The notes under the pieces are model-generated. The model was given only the letters and a program-made list of their open reading frames with translations. It was not told where the DNA came from and made no database searches. A stretch of 64,000 bases of DNA from NCBI RefSeq assembly GCF_031082405.1, contig NZ_JAVHJU010000008.1:186001-250000 (forward strand). The letters are read 5' to 3'. Source of the DNA: Amycolatopsis sp. A133. GTDB lineage: Bacteria; Actinomycetota; Actinomycetes; Mycobacteriales; Pseudonocardiaceae. The position numbers were made by a program, and so were the translations under genes. Within the stretch, counting starts at the first letter, position 1, and every line of letters starts with the position of its first letter. This document shows positions 17,011-27,158 of this stretch, piece by piece.

Positions 17011-17499
17011 GTGGACCCCGAATTCACTTCGGCCCGGCAGGTGGCGGACGACCCCCGCGTGCTGGCCTTCGGGCAGCTGCAGAGCGCGGCGAACCGGCTC
17101 GGGTACTTGCTCGGCCGGGCGCTGGAGCGCGAATGCGGGATCACGCACCTGACGTACGAGGTCCTGCTGCTCGTGGGCCGCGCCGGTGAAGACGGGCTGA
17201 CCATGCGCTCGATCGCCCAGGAGCAGGTGCTCACCACCGGCGGGGCGACCCGGCTCGTCGACCGGATGGAGGCACTCGGGCTGGTGACCCGCACCGCCGC
17301 CCCGGACGACCGGCGGGGGCGGCTGGTGCGGCTGACTTCACTCGGCGAGGAGACGGCCGTGCGGGCCGGGCGGCTGCACGTGGAGCACATCGAGCAGTTC
17401 TTCTCCCGGCCGCTGCCCGGGGACCACCGGGAACGGTTCGCCGAAGACCTGCGGACGGTGAGCCACTTCGCCCGGGACGCCCTCCCCCGGCTGCGCTAG
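17011..17499 (+). CDS. MarR-family transcriptional regulator
   Basis: A 162-aa winged-helix regulator. The helix-turn-helix (GLTMRSIAQEQVLTTGGATRLV) and the wing (TRTAAPDDRRGRLVRLTSLG) follow the MarR pattern, with dimer helices at both ends. GTG 17011 follows a GGGAGGATGAGGGG purine run. Its target is unknown. It is not divergent from any gene, and it lies between pucR and a DUF2786 protein. Confidence 0.88.
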   Translation: MDPEFTSARQVADDPRVLAFGQLQSAANRLGYLLGRALERECGITHLTYEVLLLVGRAGEDGLTMRSIAQEQVLTTGGATRLVDRMEALGLVTRTAAPDDRRGRLVRLTSLGEETAVRAGRLHVEHIEQFFSRPLPGDHRERFAEDLRTVSHFARDALPRLR

Positions 17500-17544
17500 C
17501 CGGTACGGCCCTGCGGCACACTCGCGGCCGGAGGAGGTGCCGAC

Positions 17545-18762
17545 ATGGGCAAGCAGAAGCGTGCCGCCGACGCGCGGCCGTCGACCGCCGAGGAGTTCGG
17601 CACCGCGCTGCTCGCCGCCGCCCGCGACACCGCGCAGGGCGTCCGCGGCGCCGCCGGGAAGTGCGCGAAGCGGCTGGCGCCGGACTTCGCGCTGCCGGCC
17701 GGGCTCGCCGAAGCAGCCGACCTGGCGGGGCGGCAGCTGATCGGCCGGGTCTGCCGGGACGGCTGGCTGCCCGAGGACCTCGACCAGGCGGCCCGGCGCC
17801 GCGTCGACGAGTTCGCCGGCTCGTACGTGCTCGACACGCTGGCCGCCCACATCGGCCGGCTGCCGCCCGCGACCGTGCACCCGGGCTGGCGGGAGCGGCT
17901 GGACGCGGTGGGTGCGACACCGTGGTGGACGGCCGCCGAACCGCACCTGCCGCAGTGGGCGGCGAAGCACATCCTCACCCCGGCCGAAGCGGTGACGGCC
18001 GTGATCGAAGCCCTGGGCCTGCTGATGACCCTGCCGGTGCTGACCGTCGTCCTGCCCGTGCCGGGGACCGCGGCGCAGCAGCACCCGGCCGTCCACCACG
18101 CGGTCGACGAGAAGAAGCTGAGCCGCGTCCGGGCGCTGCTGGCCAAGGCCGAGTCGAGCTCGTTCCCGGACGAGGCCGAGGCGCTTTCGGCGAAGGCGCA
18201 GGAGCTGATGACCCGCCACGCCCTCGACCGCGTGCTGGTCGAAGCCGGTGGGGCAGTCCCGGACGCGCCGGTGTCCCGGCGGCTCTGGCTGGACACACCG
18301 CACCTCGACGCCAAATCGCTCCTGGTCCACGTGGTCGCGAAGGCGAACCGCTGCCGGGCCGTCTTCGACGCGCAATGGGGGTACGTCACCGTCGTCGGCG
18401 ACGAGGACGACCCGGCTTCCGTCACACTGCTGACGACGTCCCTGCTCGTCCAGGCGACCCGCGCCATGATCGCCGGCGGCCAGGACGACCGCGAGCGCCG
18501 GTCCCGGTCGTTCCGGCAGTCGTTCCTGGTGTCCTACGCGACCCGCATCGGCGAACGGCTGGAGCGAGCCGCGGAAACGACGATCGCGGACGCGCCCGAG
18601 CCGGAGCGGCTGCTGCCGGTGCTGGCCTCGCACGAGAAGAAGGTCGCGACGACCTTCGCCGCGCTGTTCCCCGAAGTCGTGCACAAGTCGGTGACCGTGC
18701 GCAGCCACGAAGGCTGGGGTGCGGGCCGGGCCGCCGCCGACCGCGCCCGGCTGGCCGACTGA
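17545..18762 (+). CDS. DUF2786 domain protein
   Basis: A 405-aa soluble protein of unknown function. The DUF2786 segment is KLSRVRALLAKAESSSFPDE and continues to the conserved MTRHALDRV (about residues 192-235). The N-terminal half is helical and basic, and the C-terminal half contains HEKKVATTFAALFP. Such proteins are common in actinobacteria and phages. Some resemble metal-site or nucleic-acid-linked proteins, but no function is established. A GGAGG site sits before ATG 17545. It ends 6 bases from the convergent DUF6986 gene. Confidence 0.8.
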   Translation: MGKQKRAADARPSTAEEFGTALLAAARDTAQGVRGAAGKCAKRLAPDFALPAGLAEAADLAGRQLIGRVCRDGWLPEDLDQAARRRVDEFAGSYVLDTLAAHIGRLPPATVHPGWRERLDAVGATPWWTAAEPHLPQWAAKHILTPAEAVTAVIEALGLLMTLPVLTVVLPVPGTAAQQHPAVHHAVDEKKLSRVRALLAKAESSSFPDEAEALSAKAQELMTRHALDRVLVEAGGAVPDAPVSRRLWLDTPHLDAKSLLVHVVAKANRCRAVFDAQWGYVTVVGDEDDPASVTLLTTSLLVQATRAMIAGGQDDRERRSRSFRQSFLVSYATRIGERLERAAETTIADAPEPERLLPVLASHEKKVATTFAALFPEVVHKSVTVRSHEGWGAGRAAADRARLAD

Positions 18763-18768
18763 CGCTGT

Positions 18769-19955
18769 TCAGGCGAGCCGCTGGGCGTACTTCTCCAGCT
18801 CCGGGCGGCCGAACGTCAGCTCGCTCTCGTCCAGCGCCCCGCAGTCCAGGCCCCGCAGCAGGTACACCGCCAACGCCTGGGCCGTCGCCGGCTCGTCCAG
18901 GATGCCTCCGGCCGTCTTCTCCGCGTACGCGCGCAACCGCTCCACCGCCTCCCGGAAGCCTTCGCGGTAGAACGTGTACGTCGCCGTGAAACGGGTCGGC
19001 AACTGGTTCGGGTGCAGGTCCCAGCCCTGGTAGAAGCCGCGCTCCAGCGACCGGCGGACCAGGCGGGCGTGGTGCGCCCACGCCGACGGCAGGGCGTCGC
19101 CGATCGGGAGGCGGTTCGTCGAGCCGTCCGAGAGGCGGACGCCCGTGCCGGCCGCCGCTACCTGCATCAGGCCCTTGGCCAGGTCCGCCGCCGGGTGCTC
19201 CATGCTCTGGTAGGCCGCCGCGATGCCGAGGCCCGCGCTGTAGTCGTACGTCCCGTAGTGCAGCCCGGAGCACCGGCCCGCCGCGGCCTGCACGATCCGC
19301 GGCACCGACAGCGTCCCGTCGACGTCCACAATGGACTGGGAGGTCTCGATCTGGACCTCGAACCGCAGCGCGCCCGAGGCCAGCCCGTAGGCCGATTCGA
19401 GCCGGGCGAGCACTTCCGCGGCCACCGAGACCTGGTCGACCGCCGTCACCTTCGGCAGCGTGACGACGAACCCGGGCGGCAGCGGCCCGTTGTCCAGCAG
19501 GCCGGTGAGGAACAGGTCCAGGGTGCGGATGCCGCGCCGGCGCGTCGCCGCTTCGAAGCTCTTGAAGCGGATGCCCGCGAACGGTGTCCCGCCGGTCGTC
19601 GCCAGGGTCTGCCCGGCCGCGAGGGCCGCGGCGTCTTCGACGTCGTCCGGCACCCGGCCGTAGCCGTCCTCGAAGTCGATCCGCAGGTCTTCGATCGGCT
19701 CGGTCAGCAGCTTCGCGCGGACGCGTTCGTACACGTCCTCGCCGGCCCCGAGGAGGTCGCCGTGCTCGATGAACACGCGCATCGCCTGCTTGCCCCAGTC
19801 GGCCACCAGGCGTGTCTTGTACCGCGACGCCGGGACGTAGACCGTGTGCACGGGCTGGCGTCCCGGCCGCTCGCCCGGGTACGACGCCGCGACGCGCGCG
19901 TCGGCCGCAGCCAGGCGCGCGTCGGCGGCGTCGTAGACGTCCTCGGGCAGCCGCA

Positions 19956-19956
<1 letters not shown>
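18769..19956 (-). CDS. CitE/HpcH-like TIM-barrel protein (DUF6986 type), unknown substrate
   Basis: A 395-aa protein related to citrate-lyase-beta/HpcH aldolases. Expected active-site landmarks are present: IDFEDGYGRVPDD (acidic metal motif), GIRFKSFEAATRRRG (basic residue), FEVQIETSQSIVD (metal Glu) and HYGTYDYSAGLGI (second acid). GTG 19956 overlaps the last base of the malate synthase stop (TAGTG), so the two are co-translated. This pairing suggests a Mg-dependent C-C bond reaction on glyoxylate or a CoA thioester. That is inference and no substrate is known to me. Confidence 0.7.
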
Positions 19957-21533
<1,577 letters not shown>

Positions 21534-21602
21534 GGGGAAACACCTCGAGGGTTCGGATCTTTGGATAACGGCCCTACGGTTTTCTACCAGCCGGACTATA
21601 GT

Positions 21603-21617
21603 TTCTGCATAGCGGAA
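21603..21617. promoter_or_regulatory. IclR-type operator between aceB and iclR genes
   Basis: TTCTGCATAGCGGAA is an imperfect palindrome (TTCnGCnnnGCnGAA) in the 112-base divergent gap. Its form is like operators of IclR-family regulators. It lies 70 bases from the aceB ATG and 29 from the iclR GTG, so one site could control both genes. Confidence 0.55.
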
Positions 21618-21645
21618 GCTCAACGCCGACGTAAGGAGGGCCACC

Positions 21646-22422
21646 GTGCCGGCGGAGAAGAACGGTCGCGACGGCGGCGTCCAGTCCCTGCAGCGCGCCT
21701 TCGAGCTGCTGGAACACCTCGCGGACACCGGCGGCGAAGCCAGCCTCTCCGAGCTGGCGACGCTGTCCGGGCTGCCGATGCCGACGATCCACCGGCTGAT
21801 CCGCACCCTGGTCGACCTGGGGTACGTCCGGCAGAACACGAACCGCCGCTACGCGCTGGGCGCGCGGCTGATCAGGCTGGGCGAGAACGCGAGCATGCAG
21901 TTCGGCGCGTGGGCGCGGCCGCTGCTGGCGGAGCTGGTCGAGGAGGTCGGCGAGACGGCGAACCTGGCGGTCCTGGAGCGCGACGAGGTCGTGTACGTCG
22001 CCCAGGTGCCTTCGAAGCACTCGATGCGCATGTTCACCGAGGTCGGCCGGCGGCTGCTGCCGCACGGGACGGGCGTGGGCAAGGCGATGCTGGCGCACCT
22101 GCCTCCGGCCGAGGTGCGGGAGCTGCTCGGCCGGACCGGGATGCCCGCCTACACCGAGCACACGTTCACCGACCCGGATGCGCTGGCGGTGGAGCTGTCG
22201 CGGATCGCGTCGCAGGGGTACGCGCTGGACGAGGCCGAGCAGGAGCTGGGAGTCCGGTGCGTCGCGGTGGCGGTGCCGGGGGCTCCGGTGCCGGCGGCGG
22301 TGTCGGTGTCGGGCCCGTCGGGACGGCTGACCGCCGAGGCGGTGGCCCACATCGCCCCGGCGGTGCAGCGGGTCGCGGACGCACTGGGCGCGAGCTTGTC
22401 CCAGACGCCACTATCAGTGTGA
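21646..22422 (+). CDS. allR-like: IclR-family regulator, AllR-like
   Basis: A 258-aa regulator with an N-terminal winged HTH (EASLSELATLSGLPMPTIHRLIRTL, about residues 30-55) and a C-terminal IclR effector domain (LLPHGTGVGKAMLAHLP; GYALDEAEQELGVRCVAVAVP). AAGGAGGG stands 8 bases before the GTG. It is divergent from malate synthase. In Streptomyces an IclR-type AllR sits near malate synthase and allantoin genes and responds to purine breakdown products (family knowledge). Orthology here is inferred from context, with allB and alc 16 kb away. Confidence 0.8.
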   Translation: MPAEKNGRDGGVQSLQRAFELLEHLADTGGEASLSELATLSGLPMPTIHRLIRTLVDLGYVRQNTNRRYALGARLIRLGENASMQFGAWARPLLAELVEEVGETANLAVLERDEVVYVAQVPSKHSMRMFTEVGRRLLPHGTGVGKAMLAHLPPAEVRELLGRTGMPAYTEHTFTDPDALAVELSRIASQGYALDEAEQELGVRCVAVAVPGAPVPAAVSVSGPSGRLTAEAVAHIAPAVQRVADALGASLSQTPLSV

Positions 22423-22495
22423 CGATGAGTGATATCCAGTGACCCCAAGTGATCCCGGTGCGGCGGAGCCGAACCACCCCGCTAAAGTTGGCGGC

Positions 22496-22816
22496 ATGGC
22501 AAGCCTCGAAGACCTCGAAACCCGGGTGACCGCGTTGGAGGAGCAGATGCGGCACACCCGCCAGGACGCCGCGGCCGCCCGCGTGCTCGCCGGAACTGCG
22601 GATCGGGACGTCTCCGAGTTCAAGCAGACCTTGAACGGCCACACCAAAGTGCTGAACGCGATGCGCGAGACCCAGATCGAACACGGCCAGGACATCGCCG
22701 ACCTCAAAACCGAAGTAGGCAGCCTCCGAGCCGAAATGACCAGCGGGTTCACCAAGGTGAACATCAGCATGGCGCAGATCAGCCGGTTGCTTCAGCAGGT
22801 CGTCGACAAGGGCTGA
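22496..22816 (+). CDS. Small coiled-coil protein
   Basis: A 106-aa protein that is almost entirely heptad-like helix (LEDLETRVTALEEQMRH, then repeated HGQDIADLKTEVGSLRAEM), ending ISRLLQQVVDKG. This pattern resembles small actinobacterial coiled-coil proteins of unknown role. TAAAGT (22482-22487) could be a -10 box shortly before the ATG, giving a leaderless or near-leaderless mRNA. The 3' end overlaps the convergent GNAT gene by 38 bases. Confidence 0.65.
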   Translation: MASLEDLETRVTALEEQMRHTRQDAAAARVLAGTADRDVSEFKQTLNGHTKVLNAMRETQIEHGQDIADLKTEVGSLRAEMTSGFTKVNISMAQISRLLQQVVDKG

Positions 22817-23318
22817 CCCCGCACTTCAGCTCCCCGGCCAGCAGGTCCATCAGCAGCCCGTCGTGCCAGGTGCCGTCGGCGCCCCGCTCGTAGCCGCGCA
22901 GGACCCCGACCGGCCGGAAGCCCACGTTTGTGTACACCCGGATCGCCGTCTCGTTCGCCGCCGCCGGATCGATCGTCAACCGGTGGTGACCGTTCTCGAA
23001 CAGGTGACGAGCCAGGGCACGGATCGCGTCCGTGCCGATGCCTCGGCCGTGGAAGTCCGGGTGGATCGCGATGTCGATGCCCGCGTGGCGGTACTGCGGG
23101 TCCAGCTCCTCGCAGCTCTGGATCAGGCCGACGGCTCCGTCCGCTTCGATCACGTAAACCGCGTAGCCCTCTTCGACCTCGTACAGGCCTTCGGTCTCGT
23201 GGTCCGGGTCGCCCCACCAGCGGGCGACCTCCGGGGCGGCCAGGATTTCGCGCGCACGGGCGCGATCCGCTGGGCCGATCGGGCGCAAGAGCACCCGATC
23301 ACCGTGGATGGTGGTCAT
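22779..23318 (-). CDS. GNAT N-acetyltransferase, AAC(6')-like branch
   Basis: A 179-aa acetyl-CoA-dependent acyltransferase. It has VLLRPIGPADR at the N-terminus, DIAIHPDFHGRGIGTDAIRAL with the R/Q-x-x-G-x-G/A acetyl-CoA loop, and ANETAIRVYTNVGFRPVGVLRGY for motif B. The layout resembles aminoglycoside 6'-acetyltransferase relatives, but the substrate cannot be assigned. Its last dozen codons overlap the opposite-strand coiled-coil gene. It is divergent from the 23461 gene. Confidence 0.82.
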   Translation of the reverse strand: MTTIHGDRVLLRPIGPADRARAREILAAPEVARWWGDPDHETEGLYEVEEGYAVYVIEADGAVGLIQSCEELDPQYRHAGIDIAIHPDFHGRGIGTDAIRALARHLFENGHHRLTIDPAAANETAIRVYTNVGFRPVGVLRGYERGADGTWHDGLLMDLLAGELKCGVSPCRRPAEATG

Positions 23319-23460
23319 GATGGTTCCTCTCTCGTAGCGAACGACGGCTTCGGGACGTCTGGTACGAGGAGGGGCACGAGCGGACGGGCGTCAACCGGGC
23401 ATGCCCGGATTCTGCGCCGGCACCCGTCCGCGCGTCATCCGAATATCGCCGGAGGACCGC

Positions 23461-23946
23461 ATGGACCCGCACACCGGTGCCTTGGCCTGGCTCGCGCAGG
23501 GCGCCGCTTCGAACCTGCTGGACCGGCTCGTCGACCGCGCGCTCGACGGCCCGCCGCAGCCGCCCGCCTGGCCGCGGCCGGACGGCACGCCCGCCGGAAC
23601 CGTCGAAATCTCCGTGCGGCAGTACCTGCCCGCGAAGGTGCGCACGCCGGTCATCCTCACGCTGCAGCAGGACGGCAGCCGCACGGGCACGGTGTTCCCG
23701 TTCGTGCTCGGCCACACCGCCCGCGTCGCCCTCCCGGGCGGCGACTACTTCGGCGCGGCCATGGTCGTCGACCCGCTGCGGCGCACCGGGAACGGCCCGG
23801 CGCTGCAGGGCATCGGCTGGTCACGGGTCAAGGTCGCGCCGCGCCGGATGTCGCCGGTGGTCATCCCGGCCCAGCGGCCGACCGCGTCGGTGCTGCTCGG
23901 CCTGGGCCTGCGCCGTCCCGACGGGACGCCGCTCTTCCGGCTCTGA
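23461..23946 (+). CDS. Conserved-looking hypothetical protein
   Basis: A 161-aa protein of no recognised family. It starts MDPHTGALAWLAQGAASN after a GGAGG site, has a Pro-rich linker (PPQPPAWPRPD), then a beta-rich region (EISVRQYLP; GTVFPFVLGHTARVALPGGDYF) and ends RPDGTPLFRL. There is no signal peptide or membrane helix. The ORF is open further upstream to 23401 but without a ribosome site. It is followed by the tandem repeats at 23967-24035. Confidence 0.6.
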   Translation: MDPHTGALAWLAQGAASNLLDRLVDRALDGPPQPPAWPRPDGTPAGTVEISVRQYLPAKVRTPVILTLQQDGSRTGTVFPFVLGHTARVALPGGDYFGAAMVVDPLRRTGNGPALQGIGWSRVKVAPRRMSPVVIPAQRPTASVLLGLGLRRPDGTPLFRL

Positions 23947-23966
23947 CGCGCACCGGCGCGTTCGGA

Positions 23967-24035
23967 TTCGGGACGTCGGACGCCGCGAATGACTCATTCG
24001 GGACGCCGGAGGTCGCGAATGAGTCATTCGCGACC
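23967..24035. repeat. 30-bp tandem repeat ending in a 25-base perfect palindrome
   Basis: Units at 23967-23996 and 23997-24026 match at 26 of 30 positions and each ends in a GCGAATGA[C/G]TCA block. A third partial unit follows. Bases 24011-24035 form a perfect palindrome with 12-base arms (GGTCGCGAATGA) around one G. It lies between two hypothetical genes. Confidence 0.85.
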
Positions 24036-24101
24036 TGCCGGCCCCGCGCGGCCCGGGCGTAGATTCGGTGGCGAGCGATCCGGACGGAGGCGCGCACGCC
24101 G

Positions 24102-24449
24102 ATGAGCGAGGCAGATCCGCACATCCACGTCGAGCAGAAGGTCCTCGAAGCCGGCCCGGAGGTCCGCAACCTCGTCGTGTCGATGCTGGGCCGCGCGCCG
24201 GACGCGCCGAGCGTGGTCACCACCGGCTGCGGTGCCCGGGTGCCGTACGCGATGACCTCGGCCCGGCCGGAAAGCGTCACCTGCCTCGCCTGCCGGGACC
24301 ACGCGCACCGGGAGTACCTGCGCCTCGCCGGCCAGTTCGAGCGCATGGGCTCGACGACCGGCACCGGCCTCACCGGTGCCCAGCTGACCGAAGGCGTCCA
24401 GCGGCTCCGGGACCTCGCGAAGCGGTTCTCCGGCGACGGCCGTCCCTAA
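24102..24449 (+). CDS. Hypothetical protein with CxxC pair
   Basis: A 115-aa protein. The middle holds TTGCGARVP and SVTCLACRDHAHREYL, giving one Cys, a CxxC pair and two His that could bind a metal. The flanks are helical (LVVSMLGRAPDAP; LTEGVQRLRDLAKRF). No family is recognised. GGAGG is 13 bases before the ATG. The stop codon overlaps the convergent ftsY stop by 4 bases. Confidence 0.6.
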   Translation: MSEADPHIHVEQKVLEAGPEVRNLVVSMLGRAPDAPSVVTTGCGARVPYAMTSARPESVTCLACRDHAHREYLRLAGQFERMGSTTGTGLTGAQLTEGVQRLRDLAKRFSGDGRP

Positions 24450-25741
24450 CCGAGCAGGGCGTCCACGAAGGCACCCGGCTCGAAGGGCGCCAGGTCGTCC
24501 GGCCCCTCGCCCAGCCCGACCAGCTTCACCGGGACCCCCAGCTCCTTCTGGACCTGGAACACGATGCCGCCCTTAGCGGTGCCGTCCAGCTTCGTCAGGA
24601 CGATGCCCGTCACGTCGATGACCTCGGCGAACACGCGGGCCTGCATGAGCCCGTTCTGGCCCGTCGTCGCGTCGAGGACCAGCAGCACCTCGTCGACCTT
24701 CGCCTGCTTCTCGACGACGCGCTTGACCTTGCCCAGCTCGTCCATCAGGCCCGTCTTCGTGTGCAACCGGCCCGCCGTGTCGACCAGGACCGCGTCCACG
24801 CCCGTGTCCACGCCGCGCTTGACCGCGTCGAACGCCACCGCCGCCGGGTCCGCGCCTTCCTTGCCGCGGACGACCTCCGCGCCCACACGCTCGCCCCACG
24901 TCTGCAGCTGGTCGGCCGCCGCCGCGCGGAACGTGTCCGCCGCGCCCAGCAGCACCGTGCCGCCCTGGGCCACCAGGACCCGGGCGAGCTTGCCGGTGGT
25001 CGTCGTCTTGCCCGTGCCGTTGACCCCCGCGACCAGCACCACCGCGGGCTGCTTCTTGCCGTCGACGGTGTGCGGCAGCGCCCGCACCGCGCGGTGGCCG
25101 TCGGTCGACAGCTGCGCGGTCAGCACCTCGTGCAGCACCTCGCGCGCCTCGGCCGAGGACCGCACCGCGCGCCGGGAAAGCTCGTCGCGCAGGCGCTCGA
25201 CGATCTGGCTCGTGGTGGCCGCACCCAGGTCGGCCATCAGCAGCGTGTCCTCGACGTCCTGCCAGGAGTCCTCGTCGAGGTCGCCGGCGCCGAGCAGGCC
25301 CAGCAGGCTCGTGCCGAACATCGAGCGCGACTTCGTCAGGCGGCCGCGCAGCCGCTCCATGCGGCCCGCCGCCGGTTCGATCTCCTCGACGACCGGAGCG
25401 GTCTCTTCGGGTGCCTCGGGCAGCTTGACGTCGTGGACCGTGCGCTGCGGCGAGTCGCGCGGCACCGCCGCGTCGTCGCCCACCGCGGGCTGGCCGTCGG
25501 TCTCCGGCCGGTCCTCGACGGGGTGCTCGGCGGCGGGTTCTTCCACCGGGGTCGCCGTGCCGCCGGGCGCGAGCGCGATGCCCCCGCTGGCCGCGTACGA
25601 CCCGCCCTTCGGTTTCGCCTCGACCTCGCGCTGGGCGTCCAGGCTGATCCGCCGCCTGCGCGCGATCAGCAGGCCGGTCACCAGCAGGGCGACCAGGACG
25701 ACGACGGCGACGACTACGAACAGGAACCAGGTGCTCGACAC
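24446..25741 (-). CDS. ftsY: Signal recognition particle receptor FtsY
   Basis: A GTPase that docks SRP-ribosome complexes at the membrane. The 431-aa protein has an N-terminal membrane helix (FLFVVVAVVVLVALLVTGLLI), an acidic Glu/Pro-rich A domain (about residues 30-130) and the NG GTPase core: GVNGTGKTTTTGKLA (P-loop), DTFRAAA, DTAGRLHTK, TKLDGTAKGG and the final GEGPDDLAPFEP. In many actinomycetes ftsY directly follows smc. Here about 4 kb of other genes separate the two. Confidence 0.97.
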   Translation of the reverse strand: MSSTWFLFVVVAVVVLVALLVTGLLIARRRRISLDAQREVEAKPKGGSYAASGGIALAPGGTATPVEEPAAEHPVEDRPETDGQPAVGDDAAVPRDSPQRTVHDVKLPEAPEETAPVVEEIEPAAGRMERLRGRLTKSRSMFGTSLLGLLGAGDLDEDSWQDVEDTLLMADLGAATTSQIVERLRDELSRRAVRSSAEAREVLHEVLTAQLSTDGHRAVRALPHTVDGKKQPAVVLVAGVNGTGKTTTTGKLARVLVAQGGTVLLGAADTFRAAAADQLQTWGERVGAEVVRGKEGADPAAVAFDAVKRGVDTGVDAVLVDTAGRLHTKTGLMDELGKVKRVVEKQAKVDEVLLVLDATTGQNGLMQARVFAEVIDVTGIVLTKLDGTAKGGIVFQVQKELGVPVKLVGLGEGPDDLAPFEPGAFVDALLG

Positions 25742-25902
25742 GGACCCATCCTTTCATCCGCGCCGCCCCGCACCGGACACCCCGTCCACAAAGGCAATTC
25801 GTCACAACCTGGGTCCCGATTGGGCCAAGACTTCACCAGGTGGGTTGCGTCACACGGGACGCTCCACTAAACCCCTCCGGATGGGGATGCGCAGTGTCAT
25901 CC

Positions 25903-25948
25903 GGGGCTTCGCCCCGAGCCGGGGGCTCCGCCACCCGGACCCCCGGAA
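25903..25948. terminator. GC hairpins with UUCG-type loop before anmK
   Basis: GGGGCTTCGCCCC (25903-25915) forms a 4-bp stem closed by a C(UUCG)G loop. It is followed by the self-complementary GGGGGCTCCGCCACCCGG-type stretch up to about 25948. It lies in the 229-base gap between ftsY and anmK starts. No T-run is present. It may be an insulator-like terminator or a dispersed GC repeat. Confidence 0.45.
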
Positions 25949-25970
25949 GGCAGGGGGCCACCGCTATCGG

Positions 25971-27158
25971 GTGATCGGCCTGATTTCGGGCACGTCGATC
26001 GACGGGATCGACGTGGCCGCCGCCGACCTGCACGCCGAAGAAGACACCGTCGTGCTGACGCCGCTCGGCGAGCTCGACGTCCCCTACCCCGAACCGCTGC
26101 GTGACGGCCTGCTCGCCGCGTTGCCACCGAATCCGTGCACCGCCGGCGAGCTGACGCGGCTGGACACCGGTGTCGGCCAGGCGTTCGCCGACGCCGCCCG
26201 GCGCGGGGCGGGGGAACTCGCCGGCGGCCGCGCGGACCTGGTCGCGTCGCTGGGCCAGACGGTGTTCCACTGGGTCGAAGACGGCCACGTCCGCGGCACC
26301 CTCCAGCTGGGCCAGCCGGCCTGGATCGCCGAGCGCACCGGGCTGCCGGTGTGCGCCGACCTGCGGGCCCGCGACGTCGCCGCGGGCGGCCACGGCGCGC
26401 CGCTGGCGAGCACGCTCGACCAGCTGTGGCTGCGCGGCCTCGCCGAGGACACCGGACGGCCGGTCGCCGCGCTGAACCTCGGCGGCATCGCGAACATCAC
26501 CGTCGTCGCCGAGGGCCGGCCGGTGATCGCCTACGACACCGGGCCCGCCAACGCCCTGCTCGACCTCGCCGCCCACCGCGTCGCGGGGCAGCGCAGCGAC
26601 GTCGACGGCCGGCTCGCCCTCGGCGGGTCGGTGCGCGCCGACCTGCTCGGCCGGCTGCTGGCCGACCCGTACTTCGCCGCCGCGCCGCCGAAGTCCACCG
26701 GCAAGGAGCACTTCAACGCGGGTTACCTCGACGCGGCGCTGGCCGGGCTGGACCCGGTCGAGCCCGGCGACCTGCTCGCGACGCTGACCGAGCTGACCGC
26801 CGTCACCGTGGCCGGCCAGTGCCGCCGCCACGGCGTCACGACGGTCATCGCTTCCGGCGGTGGAGTCGCGAACCCGGCGCTCATGGCGGCGCTGGCCCGC
26901 GCGCTGTCCACAGTGCCCGACACGGTGCTCAAGACCAGCGACGACCTCGGCCTGCCCGGTGCCGGCAAGGAGGCGTACCTCACGGCGCTGCTGGGCTGGC
27001 TCACCTGGTGCGGCGTGCCCGGTACGGTGCCGTCGGCGACCGGCGCCCGCGGGCCGCGCCTGCTCGGCGCGCTGGTCCCGGGCAGCGGCCCACTGACCCT
27101 TCCCGCCCCGCTGGGGGGCACCGTGACACGGTTGCGAGTCGCGGAGAAGGCCGGATGA
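25971..27158 (+). CDS. anmK: Anhydro-N-acetylmuramic acid kinase
   Basis: Phosphorylates and opens 1,6-anhydro-MurNAc to MurNAc-6-P in cell-wall recycling. The 395-aa protein opens with VIGLISGTSIDGIDVA, the AnmK ATP/sugar signature. Other marks are SLGQTVFHW, DLRARDVAAGGHGAPL, NLGGIANITV, AYDTGPANALLD, KSTGKEHFN and VIASGGGVANPAL. GTG 25971 is chosen because the family begins at this motif. The in-frame ATG at 25881 would add 30 residues encoded by a GC-repeat. The MurQ etherase that normally follows is not in the window. The stop overlaps a 34-codon ORF. Confidence 0.92.
   Translation: MIGLISGTSIDGIDVAAADLHAEEDTVVLTPLGELDVPYPEPLRDGLLAALPPNPCTAGELTRLDTGVGQAFADAARRGAGELAGGRADLVASLGQTVFHWVEDGHVRGTLQLGQPAWIAERTGLPVCADLRARDVAAGGHGAPLASTLDQLWLRGLAEDTGRPVAALNLGGIANITVVAEGRPVIAYDTGPANALLDLAAHRVAGQRSDVDGRLALGGSVRADLLGRLLADPYFAAAPPKSTGKEHFNAGYLDAALAGLDPVEPGDLLATLTELTAVTVAGQCRRHGVTTVIASGGGVANPALMAALARALSTVPDTVLKTSDDLGLPGAGKEAYLTALLGWLTWCGVPGTVPSATGARGPRLLGALVPGSGPLTLPAPLGGTVTRLRVAEKAG

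Noticed and set aside
24564..25970. Upstream in-frame extension of anmK reading across ftsY antisense
   Set aside because: The extension is Ser/Arg/Thr-rich, lacks any motif and passes through ftsY, which is well supported. AnmK family members begin at the VIGLISGTS motif.
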